Shown here: one piece after another, positions 14,354-14,521 of the stretch
How positions within the stretch are numbered: position 1 is the first letter of the stretch
Layout: every line of letters starts with the position of its first letter
NCBI GenBank assembly: GCA_041743105.1
Contig: JBGTNI010000059.1
Span: forward strand, 1 to 14,521
Length of the DNA: 14,521 nt
Direction of reading: 5' to 3'
DNA from: QHCE01 sp041743105
Lineage (GTDB): Bacteria > Actinomycetota > Actinomycetes > Mycobacteriales > QHCE01
Notes under the pieces: generated by a model
Told to the model about the DNA's origin: nothing
The model's input: the letters and a program-made list of their open reading frames with translations, nothing else
Databases searched by the model: none
Translations under genes and position numbers: made by a program

Positions 14354-14385
14354 GGAGTGTGGATTTAAGGGTGTTTCTGGCCTGA
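13259..14385 (+). pseudogene. IS481-family transposase, two frameshifts and replaced C-terminus
   Basis: Read with two single-base deletions, the protein starts MSKARLVLTALFIDRQSPAE and continues with an HTH (VAARYGVHRSWVYKLKTRYE), FEPRSRRP, a second HTH-like region (ETIRWHLTQHH...VSQSTVARTLTRAGLV) and the DDE core: WQADFTHYRL (first Asp), LTDNGLVFTT (second Asp) and TTCGKVERFQQTL (Glu). The frame breaks are an extra C in the CCC at 13279-13281, which shifts the start MSKARLV out of frame, and an extra A in the AAA at 13838-13840, just before the second catalytic Asp. After INAATG the usual IS481 ending (ELTLDPTRDYQP-like) is replaced by nine foreign residues and a stop at 14383-14385, where the IS256-type element begins. 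It is therefore inactive unless the indels are assembly errors, and even then it is truncated. Confidence 0.88.
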
Positions 14386-14521
14386 TTCGTCGGGCTGGGC
14401 CTGGCGGGGAAGGTGCCGTGGATGTCCGCGACACTCGATGATGTGACGGAGAAGAAACCGGGACTGTCGGCTGAGGCTAAGGCCGCCGCTGAGTTGGTCA
14501 GGTTGGCTAAAGAGCAGGGAT
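14354..14521 (+). mobile_element. Left end of an IS256/Mutator-type insertion sequence
   Basis: Starting about GAGTGTGGATTTAAGGGTGT, the sequence no longer fits the IS481 transposase and leads into an IS256-like transposase start at 14422. The A/T-rich 'GTGGATTTAAG' block resembles terminal repeats of IS256-family elements. The right end is outside the window, so the repeat and the expected 8-9 bp target duplication cannot be confirmed. Confidence 0.5.
14422..14521 (+). CDS. IS256-family transposase, N-terminal fragment (runs off the window)
   Basis: The first 33 residues are visible: MSATLDDVTEKKPGLSAEAK and then AAAELVRLAKEQG. A variable start followed by 'LSAE.KAA.ELVR.AKEQG' matches the beginning of actinobacterial IS256/Mutator-type transposases, which usually continue with LxLxGPDGLLKQxTKxVLE. 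GGGGAAGG (14406-14413) lies 8 nt before the ATG, supporting this start; an in-frame GTG at 14413 is an alternative. The catalytic DDE residues lie beyond the window. Confidence 0.7.
   Translation, partial: MSATLDDVTEKKPGLSAEAKAAAELVRLAKEQG

Noticed and set aside
1..14521. CRISPR arrays, tRNA or rRNA genes
   Set aside because: No regularly spaced direct repeats, cloverleaf-like segments or rRNA-like conserved blocks were found on either strand by eye.

Overview
The window looks like part of an actinobacterial chromosome. The evidence is GC-rich coding with strong third-position GC in the core genes, frequent GTG starts, several -10 boxes placed for leaderless transcription, and typically actinobacterial small proteins (a GPGG-motif membrane peptide and a single-repeat YegP/DUF1508 protein). 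The genus cannot be fixed from this sequence alone. The segment reads as an accessory stretch lying between insertion sequences: the tail of an IS3-type element is at the left edge, and an IS481-type element, itself apparently broken by an IS256-type element, is at the right edge.

Left part (1-2600): IS3-family transposase tail; a DUF4279 protein (162-632); an unrecognised 447-aa protein (835-2178) with a glycine-rich hydrophobic segment near its C-terminus and an uncertain 3' end; and a 47-aa GPGG-motif membrane protein on the minus strand (2348-2491).

Centre (2600-6800): a divergent pair formed by a quinone-oxidoreductase-like MDR enzyme (minus) and an HxlR/DUF24 regulator (plus), with an 11-bp palindrome between them. 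This is the layout of thiol-based quinone/electrophile switches such as QorR-qor2. It is followed by a small lipoprotein, a convergent small secreted protein with a strong terminator, an orphan NarL-type response regulator, and a divergent YjbQ/UPF0047 enzyme.

Right part (6900-13065): a very large protein of unknown function (6939 onward) whose frame breaks near 9373 and continues to 9747. It converges on a minus-strand run of a small membrane protein (11336-11503), a DinB/DUF664 protein (10797-11306) and an AlkZ-like winged-helix (HTH_42) protein (9718-10787), the last with a clear one-base frameshift. Then come a YegP-type gene (11958-12137), a putative secreted protein with possible paired frame shifts (12231-12695), and an unknown 114-aa protein (12721-13065).

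A recurring theme is single-base frame breaks, several at or beside short homopolymers: about 9373, 9973-9975, possibly two in 12340-12430, 13279-13281 and 13838-13840. They could be real decay of accessory and IS genes, or residual assembly indels. Raw-read inspection would separate these, and every 'pseudogene' call here depends on it. No rRNA, tRNA or CRISPR array was seen.
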